DNA from: Niameybacter massiliensis
GTDB lineage: Bacteria; Bacillota; Clostridia; Lachnospirales; Cellulosilyticaceae
NCBI RefSeq assembly: GCF_001282685.1
Contig: NZ_LN875035.1
Location: 1,733,271-1,797,270 of the forward strand
Direction: 5' to 3'
Length of the DNA: 64,000 nt
A program made the position numbers and the translations under genes. Shown here piece by piece: positions 8,321 through 17,000 of this stretch. Under the pieces are notes generated by a model, which ran no database searches, was not told the origin of the DNA, and worked only from the letters and a program-made list of their open reading frames with translations. The first letter of the stretch is position 1. Every line of letters begins with the position of its first letter.

Positions 8321-9220
8321 TTATAATTGATCTTTTTTCATGATATACATGGCATCATCAGCTTGTTTTAATATTGTATCTAGGTATTTCTTCGAAATTT
8401 TAAAGTTTTCTGTATAGGTATACCCCCAGTCAATATCTACATGACTTTGTTCCTTAGATTCAAGAGGTATCTTCCTTATTTCATTCTGTAGTAATTTCAT
8501 TTTAGAAACAATCTGATCTTTTGGGTAATTCACTAATACTATTACAAACTCATCCCCACCTAAGCGAATAACAGAATCTTGGCTTCTTATATTTTTCTTA
8601 AATAGAGAGGCGACTTCTATTAATACATGATCTCCTGTTTCATGTCCCATTGTATCATTAATTTTCTTAAATGCCTTTAAATCTACCATAATAAATGCTA
8701 CTTGCTTCGATACTTCATTATTATTGTGATAAAGAAAACGGAATTCTTCTAAATATCTTCGGTTGTATACTGAAGTGAGCGCATCCTCATAAATCTTACG
8801 ATAGGTATCTGTTATAAGTTCAATAATTGTTTTATCTCCTTCAGCACTCATTCCAAACTTTTCAAACAGTGAATGATCTGCAACTCCATTAACAATTTCT
8901 AATATTAACTCATGGACCTTTCCCGTTTCATCCACTACCTTAACAGGTCTTGAAACAACGTGATAAACTTCATCATCTCGAAATTCGTATTTTTCTTTTG
9001 GACTTCCTGTTAAGAGAGCATTCATACTTGTACAATTCTCACAGCGTGCTTTCTTATTCCACATTTTATAACATTGATGTGTCTTCTCTATACTCTTTGT
9101 CTTTGCCCTAAAGGACATTACCTTTGTTTCCCGAGTGTCAACAAGACGAACTACATCAAAAAACGGTTCCATATATTGTATTGCTTCTTTTATTTTATTT
9201 ATATTTTGTATTTCTATCAT
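8321..9220 (-). CDS. Diguanylate cyclase (GGDEF) with an N-terminal cysteine-containing sensor domain
   Basis: 299 residues. The C-terminal half is a complete GGDEF domain: signature GGDEF at 221-225 with an RxxD inhibitory site (Arg212-Asp215) exactly five residues before it, so it should make cyclic di-GMP and be product-inhibited. The N-terminal 120 residues look PAS-like and contain Cys50, Cys60 and Cys63 (CX9CX2C), a possible metal, heme or redox site. No membrane segment is seen, so it is cytosolic. It is the first gene of a two-gene unit with the DsrE protein, which fits a redox- or sulfur-linked signal (inference). Confidence 0.88.
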   Translation of the reverse strand: MIEIQNINKIKEAIQYMEPFFDVVRLVDTRETKVMSFRAKTKSIEKTHQCYKMWNKKARCENCTSMNALLTGSPKEKYEFRDDEVYHVVSRPVKVVDETGKVHELILEIVNGVADHSLFEKFGMSAEGDKTIIELITDTYRKIYEDALTSVYNRRYLEEFRFLYHNNNEVSKQVAFIMVDLKAFKKINDTMGHETGDHVLIEVASLFKKNIRSQDSVIRLGGDEFVIVLVNYPKDQIVSKMKLLQNEIRKIPLESKEQSHVDIDWGYTYTENFKISKKYLDTILKQADDAMYIMKKDQL

Positions 9221-9497
9221 TTTTATAGTATCCTCTAGTCAAATTTCATATTTATGGTTATATACTGAACGCCTTTATATTTAACGGTTAAGAACTAGAC
9301 ATTTTATATTATTTATGTATTCTATTTATAAACTTATTATTTTTATTATACTAAACCTCACGATTGCATACAACTTATGATTATTTACTTCTATCCTACT
9401 TATTGTATTTTTAAGTATTAAGCTATGGTATCTATATGATGAAATGATTATATATAGTATTGAATCTCCCAAATACATGTTACTTCAAAGTAGTAGA

Positions 9498-9543
9498 AAT
9501 ATTAAAAAGCATAAATCCATGTAGATTTATGCTTTTTAATATT
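9498..9543 (-). terminator. Perfect 20-bp hairpin between the phosphoesterase and cyclase genes
   Basis: Positions 9498-9517 are the exact reverse complement of 9524-9543 with a 6-nt loop. It sits 57 bases past the stop of the leftward phosphoesterase. The rest of 9221-9497 is A/T-rich and must hold the cyclase promoter, but no convincing motif was identified. Confidence 0.75.
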
Positions 9544-9599
9544 CGATATTCTTATTGCTCTTTTTAAAGTGATAAAATGGTTTTTTATAAATAATTTTT

Positions 9600-10292
9600 T
9601 CAATTGCTTACATAGAATTCCATCATATCATCTAATCTTAGACAGCCAAGTTTCTTAGATTCATATGATCCACAATCAATTCCTATTTTATCATTATATT
9701 GTTTTTCATCATCCTCTATATAGCTATACCATATTTTATGTTCATTACATAGAGAGTGGGTAAAAGTATGACCAAATATAACTGTTATATCTTTTCTACA
9801 AGGGGCTTGAGTAAACTCATCCCTTATCCAAATCATATCCCTTCTACTTTGTTGATCTATAGCCTTTTCCAATTCATACTCACTAAAAGCACGAATTCCA
9901 CCATGTACTAGCAAGAACTTTCTATTATTCACTTCTATGAATTTATATAAAACAGCCTGTGTTAAAAAATCTTTAATTTTTTCTTTTTCTTCTACTTTTA
10001 GCCTATTATATTGCTCTAATGTTACCTGCCCACCATTACAATCTCTTAACCAATTATTAAAGATTTTTTCTTCTCCCGTATATAGACTAAGCATCATATC
10101 TTCATGGTTACCTATAATAAATTCTATATTGGGATGCTCCATTGCTAATTTAAGGGTCTCTATAGACTTTTCTCCTCTATCTATTAAATCCCCTAGTATA
10201 TATAATGTATCATCTACTTTTAAATTTATCTTTTCTAGCATTTTTTCAAATAATTCTACTTCCCCATGTATATCACTCATGACATAAATCAT
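9600..10292 (-). CDS. PP2A-like Ser/Thr protein phosphatase / metallophosphoesterase
   Basis: 230 residues carrying the metallophosphoesterase signature in order: SDIHG (7-11), GDLIDRG (34-40), GNHE (about 61-64) and a later HGG and GHT. These bind a di-metal centre. Related bacterial proteins are diadenosine tetraphosphatases (ApaH/PrpE type) or Ser/Thr phosphatases, and the choice cannot be made from sequence alone. It is a single gene with its own terminator downstream and an ordinary chromosomal neighbour of the inserted element. Confidence 0.88.
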   Translation of the reverse strand: MIYVMSDIHGEVELFEKMLEKINLKVDDTLYILGDLIDRGEKSIETLKLAMEHPNIEFIIGNHEDMMLSLYTGEEKIFNNWLRDCNGGQVTLEQYNRLKVEEKEKIKDFLTQAVLYKFIEVNNRKFLLVHGGIRAFSEYELEKAIDQQSRRDMIWIRDEFTQAPCRKDITVIFGHTFTHSLCNEHKIWYSYIEDDEKQYNDKIGIDCGSYESKKLGCLRLDDMMEFYVSN

Positions 10293-10579
10293 GGCTTTAT
10301 CCCCCTTACACTATGCAATTATATGTTGTAGTATATTTTTAAAATACATTTACTTTAATATATCATATAAATTTTTATAATGCATTATTTCATAACTTGT
10401 ATCAATTTCTTTCCACTGGTGATGGTTCAATCCATATACTCTCAAAACTAAAAAACAAGGACTTTTTAAGAGTGAACCCCTAAAATATTTACTCTCCAAT
10501 TATTAAGTAATGCCATTCGCTACACTACGTTACGCTCATGATAGCTAGCGTCATATACTTTCCAAAGTCACATTGCTCA

Positions 10580-10620
10580 CACTCAGTAATATTACAAAAA
10601 TCATGTAATATTACTGAGTG
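10580..10620. repeat. 16-bp perfect inverted repeat
   Basis: Positions 10580-10595 pair exactly with 10605-10620 (loop 9 nt). It lies in a relatively GC-richer intergenic stretch (10500-10640) without a gene, next to a second, larger palindrome. The outer end (ACTGAGTG) has no T tract. Confidence 0.7.
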
Positions 10621-10637
10621 CACAGGCTTCGCCCTAT

Positions 10638-10702
10638 GCTGACAAAATAAAAAAGTTCCAAATGAGAGCTAGCTCTCATTGGAACTTTTTTATTTTGTCA
10701 GC
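10638..10702 (-). terminator. Large palindrome, probably the original guaA terminator
   Basis: Positions 10638-10670 and 10671-10702 are reverse complements apart from one extra A, giving a stem of about 32 bp with almost no loop and internal T/A runs. It begins 24 bases beyond the left attachment core. Reading leftward from an uninterrupted guaA, it would fall directly after the stop codon, so it is likely the terminator that guaA used before the element inserted. Confidence 0.65.
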
Positions 10703-10725
10703 GCGCTGCTAGTAGCTTTCGCGAC

Positions 10726-10739
10726 TATTCAAACTCAAT
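10726..10739. repeat. attL: left attachment core of the element (14-bp direct repeat)
   Basis: The sequence TATTCAAACTCAAT is identical to 25759-25772, which encodes the end of guaA. On the minus strand the left copy still reads Ile-Glu-Phe-Glu-stop (TAG here, TAA at the right copy), as expected if it is the displaced guaA 3' end of the empty site. Length and identity fit a tyrosine-integrase core site. Confidence 0.85.
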
Positions 10740-10838
10740 TGCTTAGACTTTATCAGTATTTACAGGCCTTGATTTTATTATATTTCTTATCTTTATTATC
10801 ATGTTTTCGCTGTGATTTTCTAATGCTTCATAAATTAT

Positions 10839-10870
10839 TAGTATCGTTTTAGTATCTTCACATAAACAAA
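10839..10870 (+). repeat. Left copy of a 32-bp imperfect direct repeat (candidate integrase arm site)
   Basis: It matches 25680-25711 at about 27 of 32 positions and contains two TAGTATC heptamers 11 bp apart. Each copy lies just inside one end of the element, which fits arm-type sites for an integrase with an N-terminal arm-binding domain. Confidence 0.6.
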
Positions 10871-10875
10871 ATAAA

Positions 10876-11619
10876 TTACTTTTTATCTACCTCTTCTATT
10901 AATCCTTGTACATGAGCAGAAAGCTTTGTCCCAGTAGCTCTTCTAGTACTATTAGGATATTTTTCATATTTAGTAAATATTCTCACACTCTCTCCTATTA
11001 GGTTTGAATAATCTTTTTTAATATGCGAAAAAATCTTCTTTATATATCCATAGTTTTCCTCGCTTTGATTGTACAAATCTTCTAGTAATTCCAATTCGCA
11101 TTCTTCAAACATATATATTATTATGGGACTTATATCTCTAAAGTTAATTTTTCCTTCATCCCTTAATTTTTCTTCCGAACAAAGTAAAGATTGTGGAACA
11201 TGATTTATCCAATTCCTAGTTTTAGTTATATGTAATATCATTTCTTCTACTTCTTTATCCAAGTCTTTTATCTCAAAACCTAAACTTCCTTTATTTTTTC
11301 TTTTTTTTATGATGGTTCTGAAGTTTATATACGATATTGATTCCTTTTGTGTATCACCAATTAAATTTACTATATATCCATCTATGTTACTTATACAATC
11401 TTGAAATTTACCATAATCATTATTATCTATATATATCTTTTCCTTACCTTCTTTTTTATGTTCTTTTATATACTCATCCATTTCATGTAAGTATTCTTTA
11501 TATCTATGGAGACATTTATATGTTCTTGCGATAATCTCATTTAAATAAATAATAAAATCTTTTTTTTCTTGTAATTTAAATACCTTTAATTGTACCTTTT
11601 CTTCTTTTGATAACCTCAT
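10876..11619 (-). CDS. Uncharacterised cargo protein with HEPN-type RNx3H motif
   Basis: 247 residues, no recognised family overall. The central segment contains RNWINH within a predicted helix (about residue 137), the Arg-polar-x3-His signature of HEPN RNases, which are common in toxin-antitoxin, abortive-infection and CRISPR-linked proteins. The protein is charged, soluble and mostly helical, again HEPN-like. It is the outermost gene at the left end of the element, where satellites carry cargo, and follows another unknown gene by 55 bp on the same strand. A role in phage defence is inference; one short motif could be chance. Confidence 0.65.
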   Translation of the reverse strand: MRLSKEEKVQLKVFKLQEKKDFIIYLNEIIARTYKCLHRYKEYLHEMDEYIKEHKKEGKEKIYIDNNDYGKFQDCISNIDGYIVNLIGDTQKESISYINFRTIIKKRKNKGSLGFEIKDLDKEVEEMILHITKTRNWINHVPQSLLCSEEKLRDEGKINFRDISPIIIYMFEECELELLEDLYNQSEENYGYIKKIFSHIKKDYSNLIGESVRIFTKYEKYPNSTRRATGTKLSAHVQGLIEEVDKK

Positions 11620-11674
11620 CTACCCTCATCCTTCCTCTAACATTCTAATGCACTTATAACATAATAAACTTAAA

Positions 11675-12190
11675 CTAATCTTTATCTGATAAACATAGTA
11701 CATATGTAAGTCTATCACTAATTTGTTCCTGAATTTGATTTATGAATGTTATATTACTATATTCATCACGTACAATCCAAATATATTCTTTCAGTATAGA
11801 TGTATGTTTTTTAGCAAATTCTAATACCTTATATAAGGTTATCAATTCTGATAGAGTAAACTCTACCCTTGACAATGGTACTGCATATGTTCCAACTGCA
11901 ATTAATTCTGGGTCACATTGCCACTTCTTGGACATGGCTTCTTTTGTCTCCTCTAATACACTATCCGTATCCCTTAAATCATTATAATATCCCTCTAATT
12001 TATCCATAACATATTTTAATAGATTACGATCAATCTTCTCTAAGTTAGTATATTGAATTTCATTATAATGCTCATATATCGTTTCTATAATAGCCCATAA
12101 ATTCCTAGCTGTTTCCTTTGGATGTTCATATCTAGTATCAAAATTAACCCAAACTTTTATTTTATTAAAATCTTTATTAGCATTGTACAA
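11675..12190 (-). CDS. Uncharacterised protein upstream of the HEPN-like gene
   Basis: 171 residues, predicted helical and soluble; no family recognised. A segment ARNLWAIIETIYEHY contains Arg-Asn but not the spacing of a HEPN active site. A purine stretch (AAGGGGGGAAG) upstream serves as ribosome-binding site. It is first in a two-gene leftward unit with the RNx3H protein, so it may be its partner or antidote. A 14-bp hairpin lies about 40 bp upstream of the start. Confidence 0.65.
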   Translation of the reverse strand: MYNANKDFNKIKVWVNFDTRYEHPKETARNLWAIIETIYEHYNEIQYTNLEKIDRNLLKYVMDKLEGYYNDLRDTDSVLEETKEAMSKKWQCDPELIAVGTYAVPLSRVEFTLSELITLYKVLEFAKKHTSILKEYIWIVRDEYSNITFINQIQEQISDRLTYVLCLSDKD

Positions 12191-12227
12191 ACATCTTCCC
12201 CCCTTTATCTTATTATGAAATAATTAT

Positions 12228-12267
12228 ATCGTATCTACATGGAAGCGTCTATTCATGTAAATACGAT
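12228..12267. promoter_or_regulatory. Inverted repeat upstream of the cargo operon
   Basis: Positions 12228-12241 (ATCGTATCTACATG) pair with 12254-12267 with one mismatch and a 12-nt loop. It lies in the expected promoter region of the leftward cargo operon and could be an operator or a leader hairpin. It lacks a clear T tract, so a terminator role is less likely. Confidence 0.45.
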
Positions 12268-12276
12268 ATTTTTTAA

Positions 12277-12369
12277 CTATGTAACTGTTAATTTAAAATT
12301 CTTCTTTCCACCTTCAAAATCGTCAACACTAACTATATTGTAGTCTTGTTCTTTATACCTTAAAATCAT
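12277..12369 (-). pseudogene. Possible 30-codon remnant or small ORF
   Basis: The minus strand reads a protein-like 30-residue frame (MILRYKEQDYNIVSV followed by DDFEGGKKNF) ending in a stop, with no ribosome-binding site at a proper distance. Stops interrupt the frame upstream. It is probably the 3' remnant of a decayed gene. The remainder of 12370-12935 shows no supportable gene. Confidence 0.3.
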
Positions 12370-12938
12370 ACTTTTATTTAATGATGATTACTCCTCTATT
12401 TAGGCTTCTAATAGGCTCATACAGACGTTTTCTTACGTTTATCGAACTATTTTAGCCTAACGATTACAGCTATTTTTACACGTTTAAAAAGTGAGTACGT
12501 GAAATAAAAAAGTGTTAGCTCTCTGACTAGGTGTGTTATATATACGTTTATTTGTAGCCTTATAATCTGTACTCACAACTATCCCCCCTATCTAAAATAA
12601 ATAATTATCGTGTCACTGCTTCTAAAACTCTGGTGTATAGGTACAATTACTCTACATATATGGATCTCTTATACTTGTCACTCAAATTTAAGTGAACCCC
12701 CATTACCCATATATGCTCATTTATCTCCTATTTCTTGTTTTAGATCTCGATTAGTTTATCATGTTTTCAATGTACTTTTATATCTACCCTTAATACTACT
12801 TACTAGCTTTAAAACGCTCTCAAATCGTCTATATTTAGCTTATATAAGGTTTTATTTTATGATGTATAGTTACACCAACTTACTTGTATCTGCATAGTTC
12901 TAAACGTGAATTTAGTGTTAATCTAGGGGAGTCTCTAC

Positions 12939-12968
12939 AAAAAAAAGAGAAGCTCCAGGCTTCCCTCT
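12939..12968 (-). terminator. Leftward intrinsic terminator
   Basis: On the minus strand a bulged stem (12968-12959 with 12953-12946) is followed directly by eight Ts (12946-12939). It stops leftward transcription, probably that of the recombinase / membrane-protein unit reading through the small plus-strand gene at 13070. Confidence 0.7.
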
Positions 12969-13069
12969 ACATTCATACATCTATTAATATAATATTAATC
13001 ATTATGTTATATTGCCATAAATAATAACCTTTGATACAATTAATTAATTACTATTATGGAGATGATTTT

Positions 13070-13318
13070 ATGCTAATTACAGAAAAAATTTTATATGCTA
13101 TTGCTGATGGAATAATTGATTTATATCTATCACTAAAATTTACTTCTAATGAAGCAAAAGAACAAAGAATACTTAAAGAAATGCAAAATTACCCTAGTGT
13201 TGATGAATACAAAAAACATAAGAAAAAGGAATATATCCAACGTGCATCTTATTACACTAAATTAGATGAAAAAACTGTTCAACGTATTATTGAAGAGCAG
13301 GATACACGAAATAGCTAA
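13070..13318 (+). CDS. Small uncharacterised protein
   Basis: 82 residues from the ATG at 13070, chosen because GGAGATG lies upstream; the frame is open from 13031. The product is charged and helical with a basic central run (KKHKKKEY). No family recognised. It is the only plus-strand gene in the left half of the element and converges with the membrane protein gene at 13331. Confidence 0.55.
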   Translation: MLITEKILYAIADGIIDLYLSLKFTSNEAKEQRILKEMQNYPSVDEYKKHKKKEYIQRASYYTKLDEKTVQRIIEEQDTRNS

Positions 13319-13330
13319 TTTATAAACCAG

Positions 13331-13837
13331 TTACCTATTTTCATTATATTTTTTTCTTATGTACTCTAATGAATATCCTAGAACTATATATGTAAGTATA
13401 AATATTAGCACCATTTCTTCTTCATAGAACAACCATGTTTCTACTGAATACTTATAGATTATTATTCCAATAGTTATAAGTATGCTACAAACTATTGGAG
13501 TAAGTACTAACATAATTTTTGGTATTCTTTCTAATTCTTCATTTAAACATATACTAAAAATATGTATCCATACCATTACAATGAGTATAGGTGTCAATGC
13601 ATCATCCATATAGAAAATTTCTCGTAATATCATATATGGTACAATTGAAAATAAAATAGCTAAGAAAATTATCTTTAACTGCTTCCCCTCTCTTTCAACT
13701 TCTTCTTGTTCTCTTCTTAATCTTTCTTCTTTTAATCCTGGGTAATCCTTTTCAAATTTATTTCTTTCCCATAATTCGTCTGCTTTATTTCCTGTTCTTT
13801 TTAAAATTTCTCTAATCACTATAGTTTTAAAGTCCAT
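13331..13837 (-). CDS. Uncharacterised membrane protein with a charged N-terminal region
   Basis: About 168 residues from the ATG at 13837, which follows GAGGGG; the longer frame from 13873 has no good site. An amphipathic, highly charged N-terminal stretch (about 1-55) is followed by four hydrophobic helices in pairs. No family recognised. It starts 39 bp past the recombinase stop and is probably in the same transcript. Confidence 0.65.
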   Translation of the reverse strand: MDFKTIVIREILKRTGNKADELWERNKFEKDYPGLKEERLRREQEEVEREGKQLKIIFLAILFSIVPYMILREIFYMDDALTPILIVMVWIHIFSICLNEELERIPKIMLVLTPIVCSILITIGIIIYKYSVETWLFYEEEMVLIFILTYIVLGYSLEYIRKKYNENR

Positions 13838-13875
13838 AATTCCCCTCTTTTCAGTTGTATAGCAAAAGAACAAAA

Positions 13876-14454
13876 CTATCTACCTTGTTCTTTAAGTTTT
13901 CTCACTGCTCTTATCAATGTGCTTTTGCTTATTCTAGTCATCTTCTCAACTTCTGTATATGAATGGTCTTTCAATAAGTCTAATGCCATCTTTAATTGAG
14001 TGTCTGTATACTTCTTTGGTCTACCCTCTTTAAATCCATCTTTAGTCTTAGCAATAGATTTCCCCTCTTGGGTACGTTCTACAATCATATCTCTTTCAAA
14101 CTCTGCAAAAGAAAAGAAGATATTCCTTATCAATTTAGAAGATGGTGTATTATCCATCATGCCTATATTTAAGATATTAACCTTTACACCCTTTTCTATT
14201 AACTCTGTAACCAATTCACTACCTTGTGTCATGGAACGTGCTATACGGTCTAATTTAGTAACTATAAGGGTATCTCCATCTTTTAACTTATCTAGTAGCT
14301 TATCAAATTGTGGTCTATCCATCTTTGTTCCTGTAAAGCTATCTGAATAAATTTCAACTGCTCCATTTTCTCTCAACTGTTGTTCCTGACTCTCTAAACC
14401 ATTACTATCTTTAGCTTGTCCCTTTGTACTTACCCTTGCATATCCATAAATCAT
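13876..14454 (-). CDS. Serine recombinase, resolvase/invertase family
   Basis: 192 residues. The N-terminal catalytic domain has YARVSTKGQ (nucleophile Ser9), the conserved TKLDRIARS arginine motif and an E helix ([17 protein letters not shown]), followed by a short C-terminal HTH (about 145-190). This is the small resolvase/invertase type acting on res or inversion sites. Its upstream region (14455-14560) has TTGACAC and GTGTCAA half-sites and other dyads that could be its own binding sites. It may resolve dimers of the element or belong to a second mobile module. Confidence 0.92.
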   Translation of the reverse strand: MIYGYARVSTKGQAKDSNGLESQEQQLRENGAVEIYSDSFTGTKMDRPQFDKLLDKLKDGDTLIVTKLDRIARSMTQGSELVTELIEKGVKVNILNIGMMDNTPSSKLIRNIFFSFAEFERDMIVERTQEGKSIAKTKDGFKEGRPKKYTDTQLKMALDLLKDHSYTEVEKMTRISKSTLIRAVRKLKEQGR

Positions 14455-14564
14455 AACTTTTTCTCCTTTTATTTTGACACTAAGTTTTGAATACGTTGTA
14501 TGTATTGATTATATGTTGCTTTTTTATCGGTGTCAATACTTTTAAGTTATGACTATGCTACCAG

Positions 14565-14604
14565 TAAACAAAAGACTTTGTATTAATACAAAGTCTTTTG
14601 TTTA
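14565..14604. terminator. Perfect 40-bp palindrome, bidirectional terminator
   Basis: Positions 14565-14584 are the exact reverse complement of 14585-14604. The stem has A/T-rich ends giving T-rich tails on both strands. It separates the serine recombinase from the exported protein gene to the right. The rest of 14455-14758 has no gene. Confidence 0.75.
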
Positions 14605-14758
14605 TATCCTAACTATCCTCATCCGAAATGTTACCCTACCCATTCCAGCACCTGCATTTAATCCCTCTGATTTTAAACAATCATTATTCACCTCGAAATG
14701 ATATATAATCAATATACTATCCATCATTAAGCATCAAAAAATTAATATAATAGATTTA

Positions 14759-15325
14759 TTAATTTATAATTAGATTTCCTAATTTTACCCATACACGTGT
14801 GTCATGACCTTTATCGAACTGTAATCCTGCTAATGTAACACCTATTCTTACTCTATCAAAGTCATCAAATTGATATCTGGCATTAAAATCATTCCCTATA
14901 ATTTTAATTGTATCAGTATCATTATCAACTACATATTCAAATTTTATGTAATCAGGGTTATAGTCAGAATAATCTCTCGGAAAATCTCCCCCAGTCCACT
15001 CTTGTATATATACATCCTCTAAATGAACGTCTTCTGGTAGATTTTCTAATTGTACTATAAATTCTATATACTCTAGACGTTCATTTAGAGTAGCAGTATA
15101 GTTACCGCTTATATTTTTAACCCCTATTTCGTAATCATCAAAAATTTCTTTTCCCCTATAATCAAGATTTATTGTGTGCAAGGATTTATTCTTAAATCCA
15201 AGATTTCCGGATACATATGTATTATTCCTATAGTGTTCATAAAGCGGTATCGCACTTACTGCAATAAATATGCCTATTATTGATAAACTTAAATATTTTT
15301 TTATTTTTTTAGTGCTATTTTTCAT
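14759..15325 (-). CDS. Uncharacterised exported or membrane-anchored protein
   Basis: About 188 residues from the ATG at 15325, which follows AGGGAT; the frame extends to 15340. A lysine-rich start and one hydrophobic helix (about 12-30) form an uncleaved signal anchor or signal peptide without a lipobox. The rest is a beta-rich, acidic extracellular domain. No family recognised. It stands alone within the element and may be surface cargo. Confidence 0.6.
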   Translation of the reverse strand: MKNSTKKIKKYLSLSIIGIFIAVSAIPLYEHYRNNTYVSGNLGFKNKSLHTINLDYRGKEIFDDYEIGVKNISGNYTATLNERLEYIEFIVQLENLPEDVHLEDVYIQEWTGGDFPRDYSDYNPDYIKFEYVVDNDTDTIKIIGNDFNARYQFDDFDRVRIGVTLAGLQFDKGHDTRVWVKLGNLIIN

Positions 15326-15519
15326 ATTATCCCTAACCATCCAATCTATTTTACATTCTTAATAAGAATATACTAATGTATTGTTATTAAGTCAATAAAT
15401 TTCTGTTTTGCATAATTTTTTTACTTAAAAAACATTTGATATCTTAAGTAATGACACTTTTATCACAATTGTTTTATTAAAATTTAAATCCACCAAAATG
15501 TCGGATATAAGATTTTTAT

Positions 15520-15717
15520 CTATCTACCTTTATTCAAGTATCCTGCTAATTTTATTACTTTCCCTGTGTCTCCTTTAACAGTATTTTTCTCCACCTTATT
15601 TTCTTTGGTTCTATTATGTAGTTCAGTAAAGCTTTTGAGTCCATTCATAATTTCACTTGCTTTATTTTTTCCAAGCTTTTTTTCTTTATCATCTTTTCCA
15701 CCGTACATTTCAAACAT
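15520..15717 (-). CDS. Small charged protein
   Basis: 65 residues, lysine/glutamate-rich, no family recognised. AAGGGGG precedes either an ATG at 15717 or a TTG at 15720. It begins 18 bp after the coiled-coil protein gene stop and is translated from its own strong site, so the two are probably one operon. Confidence 0.55.
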   Translation of the reverse strand: MFEMYGGKDDKEKKLGKNKASEIMNGLKSFTELHNRTKENKVEKNTVKGDTGKVIKLAGYLNKGR

Positions 15718-15734
15718 CAAGAATTCCCCCTTTA

Positions 15735-16445
15735 TTAAAAGTCATATTTCCCACGACCATACATTTTATTGTTAATTACAACTTGTTTTTCGAACTCTTC
15801 CCTAGTCCTTTTACGCTCCTCGACCCACTCTTGCTCCTTCTGCTTTTCTATTTTCCTAAATGTTGGTCTGTACCCTAATGTTGTTGAATAAAGTTGATTA
15901 TCTAAATCGCTTACCTCTCTTTCACTTATCTTAGATGGAAGTTTTATACACAAGGTTGATCCCCATACTTCCTGTAATGCCTTTTGTGCATCTAATGTTA
16001 AATATTCTTCTTGGTTCTTTATCTCTTTAAATAATTCATTTATTCTATTTGCTTTATCAATAGCTTGTGTTATTGCTTCTAAATAAGCTTGTTTTGCTAG
16101 TTCGATATTTTCTATTGCTTCATTCAAATCTATCTCTCTAGCTTGCTCTTTTGCTTCTTCAAGCATATTATTTAAATCCACTTGTAATTTTTGTTTCTTT
16201 GCTTCTTCAAGTAGCCTCTCTTGATATTCTAATTGGTTACTTAATTTCTCTATATCTTCATTGATTCTTGCTATCTCATCCAATAAGCTGCTATCTAATG
16301 TCTGCTTATATTTAAGCTCTTTTACTTCTATGCTTTGTCCTAAATTCTTTATTTCTTTTCTCAACTGCTCGTTTTTTGCTTCTTGAACCTTCATTAGGTT
16401 GCTTCTATCTTTTATCTTTTTCTTCATTTCATCTAAAAATTTCAT
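15735..16445 (-). CDS. Coiled-coil protein of unknown function
   Basis: 236 residues. Residues 1-150 are almost continuous heptad-rich coiled coil (Glu/Lys/Gln/Leu), followed by a more ordered segment (EEYLTLDAQKALQEVWGS) and a basic C-terminus. No enzyme motif is seen. It forms a two-gene unit with the small charged protein downstream. Structural roles (scaffold, segregation, filament) are possible but unsupported. The 555 bp upstream (16446-17000) contain no supportable gene. Confidence 0.6.
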   Translation of the reverse strand: MKFLDEMKKKIKDRSNLMKVQEAKNEQLRKEIKNLGQSIEVKELKYKQTLDSSLLDEIARINEDIEKLSNQLEYQERLLEEAKKQKLQVDLNNMLEEAKEQAREIDLNEAIENIELAKQAYLEAITQAIDKANRINELFKEIKNQEEYLTLDAQKALQEVWGSTLCIKLPSKISEREVSDLDNQLYSTTLGYRPTFRKIEKQKEQEWVEERKRTREEFEKQVVINNKMYGRGKYDF

Positions 16446-17000
16446 ATTAAATTATCCTTTCTCTATTAATGCAATTAATTTTCTGATAACGGAAAAGGAA
16501 ACCTCCATTTTCATTTATAAAAAACTAGGGAACTTTCGGGCGACAAGGAACCGCAACTCACTTTTTACTACTGAAAGAACCTAGATATATCAATGGCTTC
16601 ATGCATGTATATTTGTTACTTCTTACCCTCATAATAGTTGATATTCACCCCTTTGCCTTGCTACTGCTTCCTTACAACTTTTCAATAATCGGAAATGATT
16701 TTACCTCTCGTGAATTTGCACAATCAGCTTCTTAAATAGGTCGAGATTCACACTTTTGTTTTAACCTACTCAATCCCTTGCCATTACTAGGTTTACACAC
16801 GTTTTATTAATTATCTGTCAATTCATCTTTATATATATAAGAGTATGAATCTCATTAAATTGCCCTCAACCCTTTGATTTCATTAACTTTATCAAACTTA
16901 TTCCTAAACCGAGTGACACCACTATATAAAAATCTGCTTCTTAGTTTTTTTTCTACCTGAAGATACCAATTAAGCTAAAAACCATACAAAAGTCTGCCCC

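Noticed and set aside
12610..12897. 95-codon plus-strand frame in the element
   Set aside because: No ribosome-binding site, and a Leu/Tyr/Ser composition typical of noncoding A/T-rich DNA.
16446..17000. A hidden gene or T-box/leader RNA in the 555-bp gap
   Set aside because: All frames are full of stops, and the short CTAGG-type dyad (about 16525-16583) does not match the T-box consensus.
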